Origin: Thermoprotei archaeon
GTDB lineage: Archaea > Thermoproteota > Thermoprotei > QMSL01 > B3-G16
Length of the DNA: 14,097 nucleotides
Reading direction: 5' to 3'
NCBI GenBank assembly: GCA_003649665.1
Contig: QMSL01000016.1
Span: 1 to 14,097 of the forward strand
This document shows positions 7,088 through 14,077 of this stretch, piece after piece. How positions within the stretch are numbered: position 1 is the first letter of the stretch; every line of letters starts with the position of its first letter. Position numbers and translations under genes: made by a program. The notes under the pieces are model-generated. The model had not been told where the DNA came from. It made no database searches and worked only from the letters and a program-made list of their open reading frames with translations.

Positions 7088-8188
7088 TTATACCTCTATC
7101 ACCTTAGCAAATGAGCTAAGAACTTCACGGCCACTCTTAGTAACTAGAACATCATCTTCTATTCTTATACCATATCTCCTCCATATATACACACCTGGTT
7201 CTACAGTAATTACCATTCCCTCCTTAAGTATTGTAGTATCGCTAACGTTTAAAGTAGGACTCTCGTGAACCTCGATCCCTATACCATGACCAGTACTATG
7301 AATATAGTGTTTATCAAGGCCATACTTAGTTAAGATCTTCCTAGCTTTTTCATCAACATCACATGCCCTTATTCCTGGCTCTATGCAGTCTATGGCTTCC
7401 TCTTGAGCTTCTATTACAGCTTCGAGTACCTTTTTAATATCATTAGGAATGTTTCCTACGAATAGAGTTCTGGTGAGATCGCTGCAATAATTCTTAAACA
7501 ATGCACCTAGGTCTACTATAATCGGCTCATTCCTCTTTATCCTCCTCCTTGTAGGCGTTGCATGAGGATAAGCAGCGTTGGGTCCTGATGCCACTATTGT
7601 GGGAAACGCATACCCTTCTGCTCCTGCCTCTCTCATTCCGTATTCTGCTATGCGCACTAGATCTATTTCGCTCATACCCTCTCTTAATGATTCAACACAC
7701 TTCTTTAATCCTTTCTCAGCTATTCTCACAGCGTTCCGAATGAATTCTATCTCCTCAACGCTCTTTATCATCCTTGCGCTTTCTATTTCAGTGGATATAT
7801 CGATAATGGAGGCATTAATATGTTCCCTTATGTAATTAACTAGATCATGTTTAGCGCTCTTTAAATCAACTCCTACCTTCTTCATATTAAACTCATTTAT
7901 TAGGCTGGTTAGAACTTCACGAAACCTGCCTTTTCTTATGGTACCGTAGGTTGAGGGAGGAAATGAATATTCCGTGTAGGCTATTATCTCAATCTCTCCC
8001 TTAACGATATCGCTTGCACGATATGCTTCAAGAAGTGGGACAAGAAGGAGTGGGCGATCGTTCTTTGGTACGATTAATGCACCAGGCCCTCTATATCCAG
8101 TTAGGTATGCGATATTTTCTTCAGTAGTTACGACCAAGCAGTCAATATTTTTCTTTTCCATAATGTTAGATACTACATCACATCTCAT
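7088..8188 (-). CDS. pepQ: Xaa-Pro dipeptidase/aminopeptidase (M24B family)
   Basis: This cytoplasmic metallopeptidase of about 366 residues should cleave next to proline. It has the creatinase-type N-terminal domain (YLTGYRGPGALIV near residue 28) and the pita-bread catalytic domain. All five dinuclear metal ligands are present. In numbering from ATG 8188 they are D226 (IIVDLG), D237 (CSDLTRT), H301 (STGHGIG), E330 (TVEPGVY) and E344 (IRIEDD), with the supporting HESP motif. Length and layout match archaeal prolidases such as the Pyrococcus enzyme. ATG at 8186-8188 aligns well with the usual family N-terminus (about 30 residues before YLTG). An in-frame GTG at 8197 would add three residues. 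Whether it acts on dipeptides (PepQ) or on longer peptides (PepP) is not decided by sequence. It has its own TATA-like box. Confidence 0.92.
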   Translation of the reverse strand: MRCDVVSNIMEKKNIDCLVVTTEENIAYLTGYRGPGALIVPKNDRPLLLVPLLEAYRASDIVKGEIEIIAYTEYSFPPSTYGTIRKGRFREVLTSLINEFNMKKVGVDLKSAKHDLVNYIREHINASIIDISTEIESARMIKSVEEIEFIRNAVRIAEKGLKKCVESLREGMSEIDLVRIAEYGMREAGAEGYAFPTIVASGPNAAYPHATPTRRRIKRNEPIIVDLGALFKNYCSDLTRTLFVGNIPNDIKKVLEAVIEAQEEAIDCIEPGIRACDVDEKARKILTKYGLDKHYIHSTGHGIGIEVHESPTLNVSDTTILKEGMVITVEPGVYIWRRYGIRIEDDVLVTKSGREVLSSFAKVIEV

Positions 8189-8213
8189 GTCTTTCACGTA
8201 CCGGAATATGTGA

Positions 8214-8222
8214 TTATTTAAG
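8214..8222 (-). promoter_or_regulatory. Putative TATA box for the Xaa-Pro peptidase gene
   Basis: CTTAAATAA on the minus strand is about 30 bp before ATG 8188. It predicts a transcription start near 8193, between the alternative GTG (8197) and the ATG, which favours the ATG. A second TTAAATT-like box about 12 bp further upstream is possible. Confidence 0.35.
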
Positions 8223-8244
8223 TGGGAATTTAAGCTTTACTAAT

Positions 8245-8553
8245 TTATTCACAGCTATTGTCTCTATCATAACCTAATATTGACTTATATGGACCATATA
8301 CCGCTAAGCTCAGCAACTCATGGATTTCATCTCCCAATACTATCTCACCTACCTTCAGTACGTTATCAAGAGTAGGATTCCGCCTCACTCTTCGTATGAG
8401 AGCCTTATAATAAGGATGTTCGTATACGAGCATTCTTGCGAGCTCCTCAAATATTTTACGTCCTTCAGAGTTTAGTACATCATTTGAGAAATAGAGCCTA
8501 TATCCTAAGATCAGTTTCTTCATCAGGCTTTTAACATCAGAACCTATCTTCAA
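8245..8553 (-). CDS. Small hypothetical protein, 102 residues
   Basis: I do not recognise this protein. It is basic in its first two thirds (ALIRRVRRNPTLDNVLKVGE, 52-71), appears mostly alpha-helical, has no membrane segment, and ends in an acidic tail (YDRDNSCE) with its only cysteine at position 101. The start is TTG at 8551-8553, supported by GAGAGG about 6 nt upstream; an in-frame ATG at residue 11 (MKKLILGY) is an alternative. It is 47-56 bp upstream of the peptidase gene on the same strand and divergent from the dehydrogenase gene. Clean coding over the full length, a good ribosome site and an upstream TATA-like box support a real gene. No function can be assigned. Confidence 0.62.
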   Translation of the reverse strand: MKIGSDVKSLMKKLILGYRLYFSNDVLNSEGRKIFEELARMLVYEHPYYKALIRRVRRNPTLDNVLKVGEIVLGDEIHELLSLAVYGPYKSILGYDRDNSCE

Positions 8554-8589
8554 TATAATCCTCTCCCTTTTAACATAATGGAATTTTAG

Positions 8590-8597
8590 ATAAAAAT
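8590..8597 (-). promoter_or_regulatory. Putative TATA box for the 102-residue protein gene
   Basis: ATTTTTAT on the minus strand predicts a start of transcription near 8569. That leaves a leader of about 16 nt containing GAGAGG. It shares the 108-bp divergent region with the dehydrogenase promoter. Confidence 0.3.
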
Positions 8598-8624
8598 TAA
8601 TCGTCGAAGAAAGAGATGAAACTA

Positions 8625-8635
8625 TTTAAAAATAT
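8625..8635 (+). promoter_or_regulatory. Putative TATA box for the dehydrogenase gene
   Basis: TTTAAAAATAT is centred about 32 bp before ATG 8662, so transcription should begin at about 8655-8660. No Shine-Dalgarno sequence precedes the ATG, in keeping with a leaderless or nearly leaderless mRNA. Confidence 0.5.
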
Positions 8636-8661
8636 AAGCTCTAATAAGATAGCTCTAGTGA

Positions 8662-9618
8662 ATGTCTATGAGGAGGAGAGTAGCAGTTTTAGTTAAGAAG
8701 GGGCTTATAAAGATAGAAGAGGAGGAGGTACCATCGCTTGATGAGAGAGACGTATTGATTAAGGTTAAAGCGTGTGGTATATGTAGTGGGGATCTATACG
8801 CATTTTTAGGGCTTCCTGTATGGTTCTCACTGCCTTCTCCAATAGGGCATGAGCCATCCGGAGTAGTAGTTGAGGTGGGAGATAAAGTCACGAAGGTTAA
8901 TGTAGGAGATCATGTCACAGCTTTAGGAGGACCCGGATTTTCGGATTACATTGTCGTCCCTGAGGATAGAGTTGAACCAATACCGAAGGAAATACCCTTT
9001 GAATACGCCTTAGGAGAACCTCTTGCCTGTGCAGTAAATGGCGTTAGACTAGCAAATCCTAGATTTGGTGATAACGTCGCAGTCGTTGGTACAGGCTTCA
9101 TGGGCCTTTTATTGATACAAGCACTAAGTAGAATGGGATTAGAGAATCTAATAGGAGTAGATATAAGGGATGAGAGACTTAGACTCGCTAAGGAATATGG
9201 TGCAGATGTTATTCTTAACCCTATGGAAGTTAATGTTGAAAAAGAAGTTATGCACATAACGAATAACGTCGGATGCGATGTTGTTATCGAGGCAACCGGA
9301 AATCCAAAGGGGATTAATTTAGCAACGAAATTGGTAAGGAGGAAAGGAAGATTATGCATATTTAGTTACCATCCTAAGCCCGTAGAGATAAATGTTAGAG
9401 AATGGGATGCAAAAGGATTAGAAATTATAATGACGTGCCCAGCTAGAGCGGAGGATATGAGGCGGAATCTGAGAATAGCAACAAGAATGCTATTCAAGGG
9501 AGTATTCCATATGGAGAAACTCGTAACACATAAGTGGAAGCTTGATGAGATACAGGAAGCGTTTGAATACGCATCGAAGAAGCCTAAGGATTACATAAAG
9601 GGAGTGATAATGCCTTAA
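8662..9618 (+). CDS. Zinc-type medium-chain alcohol/polyol dehydrogenase (MDR superfamily)
   Basis: This cytoplasmic NAD(P)-dependent oxidoreductase has 318 residues. The GroES-like catalytic domain carries CGICSGDL (38-45; C38 expected as a zinc ligand), GHE (62-64) and GEPLACAV (118-125). The Rossmann domain has the dinucleotide motif VGTGFMG (142-148) and D167 at the end of the second strand (GVDIRDE), which favours NAD over NADP. The four-cysteine structural-zinc lobe usually found after the GDHV motif is absent: GDHVTALGGPGFSDYIVVPE runs straight through. This explains the short length compared with typical members of about 350 residues. The alcohol substrate cannot be read. The next gene on the same strand is a DUF6807 protein, which hints at sugar or polyol metabolism. 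ATG at 8662 is apparently leaderless; a second ATG follows two codons later. Confidence 0.88.
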   Translation: MSMRRRVAVLVKKGLIKIEEEEVPSLDERDVLIKVKACGICSGDLYAFLGLPVWFSLPSPIGHEPSGVVVEVGDKVTKVNVGDHVTALGGPGFSDYIVVPEDRVEPIPKEIPFEYALGEPLACAVNGVRLANPRFGDNVAVVGTGFMGLLLIQALSRMGLENLIGVDIRDERLRLAKEYGADVILNPMEVNVEKEVMHITNNVGCDVVIEATGNPKGINLATKLVRRKGRLCIFSYHPKPVEINVREWDAKGLEIIMTCPARAEDMRRNLRIATRMLFKGVFHMEKLVTHKWKLDEIQEAFEYASKKPKDYIKGVIMP

Positions 9619-9630
9619 GCCTGACTAAAA

Positions 9631-9653
9631 TTTATAACCTAACTTAAGGTTAT
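9631..9653 (+). promoter_or_regulatory. TATA-like box merged with a 7-bp inverted repeat after the dehydrogenase gene
   Basis: TTTATAA (9631-9637) could drive a transcript starting near 9659. The inverted repeat ATAACCT-AACTTA-AGGTTAT (9634-9653) overlaps it and could be an operator. In RNA it would be a 7-bp hairpin 15 nt after the dehydrogenase stop, possibly helping termination. The two readings are not exclusive. Confidence 0.35.
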
Positions 9654-9663
9654 CATTATTTGA

Positions 9664-9718
9664 GTGGATGAGGCAAGGAGGGTCTCCTGATAAGTGATGA
9701 GACCCGGCAATCGCCGAC
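9664..9718 (+). ncRNA. Structured RNA candidate: box C/D-like sRNA or leader of the DUF6807 gene
   Basis: Within about 55 nt there is GTGGATGA (9664-9671, imperfect box C), CTGA (9687-9690, perfect D'), GTGATGA (9694-9700, perfect C') and CCGA (9714-9717, imperfect box D). The candidate guides are 13-15 nt, close to the archaeal sRNA layout. The same stretch can fold as a 7-bp stem GGGTCTC (9680-9686) with GAGACCC (9699-9705), followed by GGC-AATC-GCC. A competing stem AGGAG-GGT-CTCCT (9677-9689) is also possible. A TATA-like box lies about 25 bp before its 5' end. It may be a free sRNA or a structured leader ending 20 nt before the DUF6807 ATG. No known riboswitch consensus was recognised. 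Confidence 0.3.
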
Positions 9719-9739
9719 ATTATTAACCTTCGTGGGAAT

Positions 9740-10867
9740 ATGAACTATGTAGTTGAAGTGTATGCAGGTGAGCACGACAGAAGATTATGTCCCATAACGC
9801 TCGCCATCCCACATAAGAAAGGAGTAAAGTGTAAAGGAGCGAGGATAATTGATGAAGAAGGCAGGGAAGAAAGCCCAGCTCAACTTGAAATAGCACATGA
9901 AAAAGTTTATGTGACATTTATGCTTAATGAATTAAGACGTGGTGAGCATAAGAGATTTACTATTGAACTACTGGAGGAAACTGAAGACGTACCTCACTTT
10001 GAGCTTATTGAAAGAGATGGTATATTAGACATAGCTTATGATGGAAAAATCATTGCATCCTACAATTATAGCGAGGAATACAGCAAGCCGTTCATATATC
10101 CGGTTATAGGGCCTACGGGATCATGCATTACAGAGAATGGACCTAAAGATCATGTACATCATAGATCAATATGGGTAGCACATGGGGATGTTAACGGAGA
10201 GGATATATGGAGTGAGAAAGAGGGAAGTGGAAGAATAGTACATAACGAGTTCCTGAAAGTAGTAAGTGGGCCTATATACTCGGAGATAGTTGTCAGGAAC
10301 ACTTGGGTAAGTAGCAATAATGAGAAGATACTTGAAGAGATAAGGAGGATGCGTTTTTGGAAGCCGACGTCAGTAGGTTGGTACCTTGATCATAGCGTAA
10401 TGTTAAGGGCAAAATTCAGGGATGTATTACTTGGGGATACAAAGGAAGCAGGAATGATCGCCATCAGGGTAGCTAAGGAAATAACAGTCGAGAGAGGAGG
10501 CAGAATAGTTAACTCATATGGAGGTATAAATGAGACAGAGACATGGGGAAAGAGAGCTCATTGGTGTGACTATTACGGTATGTTAAATGGAGAGGTAGTA
10601 GGAATAGCCATATTTGATCATATAGAAAACCCAAGGCATCCTACATATTGGCATGTAAGGAATTATGGTTTAATGGCAGCAAATGTATTCGGCCTAACAT
10701 ATTTCCATAAAGACAGAAAGAGGCGAGGCGATCTTAAATTAGCAAAAGGTAATATCATAGAGTTCACATATAGGATTTTCGTACATAGAGGCTCTACTTA
10801 TGAGGCGGATGTAAGAGGGAGATATCTGGACTTCGTATATCCACCTCAAATCAAGATTGAAGGCTAA
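9740..10867 (+). CDS. DUF6807 (PmoA-like) family protein
   Basis: This soluble protein of 375 residues has no signal peptide. The C-terminal two thirds carry the conserved blocks of the DUF6807/PmoA-like family. These are KPFIYPVIGPTG (116-127), DHVHHRSIWVAHGDVNGEDIW (DHVHHRSIW 137-145, then VAHGDVNGEDIW 146-157), GKRAHWCDYYG (270-280) and HPTYWHVRNYGLMAANVFG (300-318). The clustered histidines (H138, H140, H141, H274, H300, H305) and tryptophans suggest an active or ligand-binding site. The family label refers to methane oxygenase in some databases, but there is no resemblance to the membrane PmoA subunit. The role is unknown; members often accompany carbohydrate-oxidising genes. Residues 1-90 form a separate beta-rich region. 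ATG at 9740 has only a weak GTGGG upstream, after a structured 80-nt leader. It follows the dehydrogenase by 121 bp on the same strand. Confidence 0.82.
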   Translation: MNYVVEVYAGEHDRRLCPITLAIPHKKGVKCKGARIIDEEGREESPAQLEIAHEKVYVTFMLNELRRGEHKRFTIELLEETEDVPHFELIERDGILDIAYDGKIIASYNYSEEYSKPFIYPVIGPTGSCITENGPKDHVHHRSIWVAHGDVNGEDIWSEKEGSGRIVHNEFLKVVSGPIYSEIVVRNTWVSSNNEKILEEIRRMRFWKPTSVGWYLDHSVMLRAKFRDVLLGDTKEAGMIAIRVAKEITVERGGRIVNSYGGINETETWGKRAHWCDYYGMLNGEVVGIAIFDHIENPRHPTYWHVRNYGLMAANVFGLTYFHKDRKRRGDLKLAKGNIIEFTYRIFVHRGSTYEADVRGRYLDFVYPPQIKIEG

Positions 10868-11112
10868 GTAACTTGAAGATTTACGTGTAAACGTAAGTAA
10901 ACATGTAGTACTATTAGGTGTTATTGCTATTATAAAAGTGTGTCTAGAAGTTATAAGGTGCTAAAGGCACCATCTACCATTCCGGGATGAGATAACTTAT
11001 TTATATTAAGAGTTTGAATAGCTCATTGTCTCAGACGAGAATATGCATACCAGAAAGGGAGGAATGATAATTTGGAACAATAGGAGAAGGACTAAGAGTA
11101 CTAAAGGAAAGC
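10868..11112 (+). promoter_or_regulatory. Intergenic region with two TATA-like boxes and small hairpins before the MgtE-like gene
   Basis: This 245-bp gap has no convincing gene. It holds the inverted repeat TTACGT-GTAA-ACGTAA (10881-10896), just after the DUF6807 stop. A TATA-like TATTATAAAAG (near 10928-10938) is followed about 20-30 bp later by the hairpin GGTGC-TAAAG-GCACC (10957-10971). A second TATA-like TTTATATTAA (11000-11009) predicts transcription from about 11029. A strong purine-rich GGGAGG (11057-11062) lies 1 nt before an ATG that is out of frame with the transporter. Confidence 0.4.
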
Positions 11113-12264
11113 TTGCTTGTATTTATATTAGATCTAGGTGGAATACTTCCAGGAATAGTGATGTCCCTGTTTGCTAATGATGTTACGTCATTTCCTTGGG
11201 GGCTTTTAGCATATCCAGGTATATTGAGTCTACGAGGAATACTAAATGGTATGTTTTGCGGAAGGCTTAGCACAGCCCTTCACTTGGGCTTGGTAAGACC
11301 CAGATTAAGAGGAAACACTAGATACTTTAGTGAGTTAATTCTCCTTCAGGTATCATTAAGCGCTTTCATGTCTTTAATAATGAGTCTACTTATATGCGGA
11401 ACAATGCTCATCCTCGGAATGAGTAGATATAGCAGTTTGATTAGTGCGTTTATAGTGATATTAACTACTATTAACCTAGCTACGACCTTTACTATCCCTC
11501 TTACCGCATTTACAGGATTCTTAGCTTTTAACAAGGGTATGGATCCAGATATCGTTCTTTATCCAATAATGTCCACAGTAGCTGATGTAATTGTTACATC
11601 TTGGTATGTAATCATAATCCAGCTTATCGTAAAGAGCATCATGATGGGAATGATAACTATGCTGGTAACTATATTATCAGTATTGTTTATTGTATTAGGT
11701 TTATTACGGAGGTCGTCTACAATATCGTTCAGTAGTACCCTTAGGGAAATCAAGACTCTTATGCCACTATTCATATTCCTTGACATATTACAGTTAATCA
11801 CGGGAATTTTCTTAAGTAATGCTGAAAGTAAGGCGTCGAATGTAGTCGTGCCATTGTTATCTATATACCCCGTACTTATAGATTCGATAGGAGATCTAGG
11901 ATCCATAATAGGATCTAGACTTACAACAGCAATAGCGCTTGGCTATGTTAGTGATATTAGTGATATGCTTTTACTTAGTATAATGAATTTCGTACAGGCC
12001 CTAAGCGCCTTATTCTTAGCGCATACTATGATAAGCCCTTTACCAATGATTATTATGGGGGGTTCATTATCCATAGGCACTATTATAGCTACCATACTAT
12101 TGATGGATACGATATCTTCACTCATAATATTTATCACGGCATTTATGATAACGGTAATCGCGTCTAGAAGCGGATATGATCCGGATAACTTCGTAAACCC
12201 TATTATCTCTACTATTGCAGATATGGTTACAACTGCCTCTCTCCTCTTAGTTATTGTCCTTTAA
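11113..12264 (+). CDS. MgtE/SLC41-type divalent cation transporter, two membrane repeats, no cytosolic domain
   Basis: This polytopic membrane protein has about 383 residues and two copies of the MgtE membrane domain (PF01769 type). Repeat 1 shows PGILSLRGILNGMFCGRL (35-52) with STALHLG (53-59), and later MDPDIVLYPIMSTVAD (143-158). Repeat 2 shows PVLIDSIGDLGSIIGSRL (253-270) with TTAIALG (271-277), and YDPDNFVNPIISTIAD (355-370). The conserved aspartates and SRL/GRL-T-A-hLG motif point to Mg2+ or related cation transport. The cytosolic N-domain and CBS domains of bacterial MgtE are absent, so gating would need a partner, plausibly the convergent PhoU/TrkA_C gene. The only in-frame start is TTG at 11113, with AAGGA 4-5 nt upstream, and it falls at the edge of the first helix. 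Upstream in-frame codons read like protein back to a stop at 11068, so the N-terminus is uncertain. The 3' end overlaps the opposite gene by 14 bp. Confidence 0.83.
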   Translation: MLVFILDLGGILPGIVMSLFANDVTSFPWGLLAYPGILSLRGILNGMFCGRLSTALHLGLVRPRLRGNTRYFSELILLQVSLSAFMSLIMSLLICGTMLILGMSRYSSLISAFIVILTTINLATTFTIPLTAFTGFLAFNKGMDPDIVLYPIMSTVADVIVTSWYVIIIQLIVKSIMMGMITMLVTILSVLFIVLGLLRRSSTISFSSTLREIKTLMPLFIFLDILQLITGIFLSNAESKASNVVVPLLSIYPVLIDSIGDLGSIIGSRLTTAIALGYVSDISDMLLLSIMNFVQALSALFLAHTMISPLPMIIMGGSLSIGTIIATILLMDTISSLIIFITAFMITVIASRSGYDPDNFVNPIISTIADMVTTASLLLVIVL

Positions 12265-13453
12265 CCATGAGCTTCTCTAACACTTGTTTTCTCGACTCCT
12301 CATAACATCTTATCAACAAAACATCATCCCCTTGAACTACCTCATCATTGCTTGGATTTATTATCCACTCATTATTCCGCTTTATAGCGAGAATGAACGC
12401 ACTATAATTGCTTAATTTAAGGTCGCCTATTTTAAGACCGTCTAGCGATTTAGGAGCTTTGATTATCAAGATTCGTTCAAGACCTTCCTGTAATACATCG
12501 CTTAATATTGGATGAGGTTCTAATCCCCTTATTATGATTTCAGCCATTTCTGCAGCAGCATCCGCTATCATTTCGGTTGCCGTTGCGATTCTGAGTAATG
12601 ATACTAGGTCTTCAGAGGAAATATCCGATGAACTTCTTATCGATTCAACCATATACTTGACGTATAAATTATCTACGTAATCTTCAAGACTGAGTACGTG
12701 CTTTGCTATTTCAATGCTCTTCGTCATGATCGACATATAAGCGAGATATACCATTAATTCTGACACTTCCTTAAGCTTCAAGAGGCCTGTTATAATAGCC
12801 TTAGGGGGTTTTTCTAGTTCTCTAGGATATTCTTCATAATCTTTAGCGACCTCCTTCAGAGCTTTTATTGATTCCAGAGTACCGCGTACAATTAATACAT
12901 CATTGAGGTTAAGCGTATAATCAGCTTTAGGCTCTAAAATCCATCGCATATCTCTTCTAACTGCAATTACGTCAAAGGCTACATCAAGTATTTTATGCAC
13001 GTCCTTTAATGATCTGCCAATTATGTTTGAGCCTTGCCTAATCTTTACTCTAGCTATCACGTCCTTTGAAGCAAGTAGAGCACTACCTACGAGTTGTGAG
13101 CCTCCTTTAACAAGTGCTACGGAGGCGATATCTGCTGCTGCATTAGAGATCTTATCGACAGCGGAGGCGAGGCGAAATATGCTAATTATGCGCTTTGCAT
13201 CGTTGGCACTTCTTGTTGCTAAAGAGGCCTGCATGATTAGCTGCAGGTTAAGGAAGTCTACGAGTTCTTCTAGATTATGGACCTCCTTAGCCAACTTCCT
13301 ATCTCCGTATAGTACGGAGTAATAGGCTAGACCAACCATTAGGCTTGCTAAGTTCTTCATCTTAATTAATATGTTCCTAACTGAAATAGGAGCATACTCG
13401 ATTTTATAGAAAATCCTATGACTATCCTTAAACATATCCTCTAAATTTTCCAT
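12251..13453 (-). CDS. PhoU-TrkA_C-PhoU-TrkA_C regulatory protein
   Basis: This cytoplasmic protein of 400 residues is an internal duplication. Each half is a PhoU-like helical bundle followed by a TrkA_C (RCK_C) domain. PhoU-like bundles span about 25-112 and 218-308 and share the patterns ELMVxLAYxSh and ATxxxxIADAAAEhA. RCK_C domains span about 130-200 (VKIRQGSNIIGRSLKDVH, later NDVLIVRG) and 325-395 (IIKAPKSLDGLKIGDL, later GDDVLLIRC). RCK_C domains bind ions or small ligands and gate transport proteins. In archaea, proteins of this type occur next to membrane transporters, and the convergent MgtE-like neighbour is the obvious candidate partner. That is inference from context. ATG at 13451-13453 lacks a ribosome site, but a TATA box lies 26 bp upstream, so the mRNA is probably leaderless. 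Confidence 0.85.
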   Translation of the reverse strand: MENLEDMFKDSHRIFYKIEYAPISVRNILIKMKNLASLMVGLAYYSVLYGDRKLAKEVHNLEELVDFLNLQLIMQASLATRSANDAKRIISIFRLASAVDKISNAAADIASVALVKGGSQLVGSALLASKDVIARVKIRQGSNIIGRSLKDVHKILDVAFDVIAVRRDMRWILEPKADYTLNLNDVLIVRGTLESIKALKEVAKDYEEYPRELEKPPKAIITGLLKLKEVSELMVYLAYMSIMTKSIEIAKHVLSLEDYVDNLYVKYMVESIRSSSDISSEDLVSLLRIATATEMIADAAAEMAEIIIRGLEPHPILSDVLQEGLERILIIKAPKSLDGLKIGDLKLSNYSAFILAIKRNNEWIINPSNDEVVQGDDVLLIRCYEESRKQVLEKLMVKGQ

Positions 13454-13474
13454 ATGATATCTAGATGAAAATTA

Positions 13475-13482
13475 GATTTAAA
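13475..13482 (-). promoter_or_regulatory. Putative TATA box for the PhoU/TrkA_C gene (leaderless)
   Basis: TTTAAATC on the minus strand is centred 26 bp before ATG 13453. This is the spacing expected if transcription begins at the start codon itself. The absence of any Shine-Dalgarno sequence agrees. Confidence 0.5.
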
Positions 13483-13497
13483 GTAAATAAAAACGTA
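13483..13497 (-). terminator. T-rich tract after the pyrophosphatase gene, candidate terminator
   Basis: On the minus strand, starting about 6 nt after the PPase stop, the sequence reads TTACGTTTTTATTTACT. T-rich runs without a hairpin end transcription in many archaea. It directly precedes the TATA box of the next gene. Confidence 0.35.
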
Positions 13498-13503
13498 ACG
13501 GGA

Positions 13504-14052
13504 CTATGCATTAGACGATTCTTTCCTCTTATACTCCTCTATAGCCTTTGTTATCATCTCTTTAGCCTTATTAGCGCTATGGAAATCTCTTACCTTAGTC
13601 CATTTTCCAGGCTCGAGTTCCTTGTAATGCTCAAAGAAGTGTCTTATTTGGTTTAATATGGCTTCAGGCAGATCCTTTACATCCTTTATATTTGAAAACC
13701 TTGGATCTACCTTATCGATGGGAACCGCTATTATTTTATGATCTATGCCCTCCTCATCCTCCATCTCGAGAACACCAATGGGCCTTACCCTTACAATAGT
13801 GCCTGGAGCGAAAGGTTCGTTGCTTATTACTAAGACATCTACCGGATCGCCATCTGGCATTAGCGTCTGAGGTACTATACCATAGTTAAATGGATAGAAC
13901 ATCGCAGTATACAGTACTCGATCGACGAATATTGCTCCTGTTTCTTCATCGAGTTCGTACTTTACGTTTGAACCCTTGGGTATTTCTATTATTACGTATA
14001 TGTCGTCAGGCGGATTCTTACCAGGAGGTAACTTCTTCAGCATAAGGGTCAC
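13504..14052 (-). CDS. ppa: Inorganic pyrophosphatase, family I
   Basis: This soluble Mg-dependent enzyme of about 182 residues hydrolyses pyrophosphate to phosphate and drives biosynthetic reactions. The family I signature DGDPVDVLV (67-75) provides D67, D69 and D72. Other expected active-site residues are E23 and K26 in EIPKGS (23-28), Y54 (YPFNYG, 53-58), D104 ([11 protein letters not shown]) and Y143-K144 ([14 protein letters not shown]). It closely resembles the Sulfolobus-type enzyme in length and in [17 protein letters not shown] at 14052 is 2-4 bp from the transcription start predicted by the TATA-like box. ATG at 14043 ([14 protein letters not shown]) matches the usual family start just as well, so the first three residues are uncertain. 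No ribosome site precedes either. Confidence 0.95.
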   Translation of the reverse strand: MTLMLKKLPPGKNPPDDIYVIIEIPKGSNVKYELDEETGAIFVDRVLYTAMFYPFNYGIVPQTLMPDGDPVDVLVISNEPFAPGTIVRVRPIGVLEMEDEEGIDHKIIAVPIDKVDPRFSNIKDVKDLPEAILNQIRHFFEHYKELEPGKWTKVRDFHSANKAKEMITKAIEEYKRKESSNA

Positions 14053-14077
14053 AGGAAATATAATGATAGGGTTAGAA

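Noticed and set aside
8946..9359. Minus-strand open frame of 137 codons
   Set aside because: It is a shadow of the dehydrogenase gene; the plus-strand reading has intact zinc and Rossmann motifs.
9664..9718. Fluoride riboswitch or hammerhead ribozyme in the structured leader
   Set aside because: Short pieces such as GGATGAGG and TGATGAGACC recall these RNAs. The fluoride riboswitch pseudoknot segments and the hammerhead core (CUGAUGA with a matching GAAA) are not present in the right order.
11064..11171. Separate 35-codon gene starting at ATG 11064
   Set aside because: The peptide has no recognisable features, the ribosome site is too close to the ATG, and it runs into the transporter gene in another frame. 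I treat it only as evidence of a possible frameshift.
11880..11922. Imperfect inverted repeat around GATCTAGGATCC and GGATCTAGA
   Set aside because: It lies inside the second membrane repeat of the MgtE-like gene at conserved DSIGDLGSIIGSRL codons, so the coding sequence explains it.
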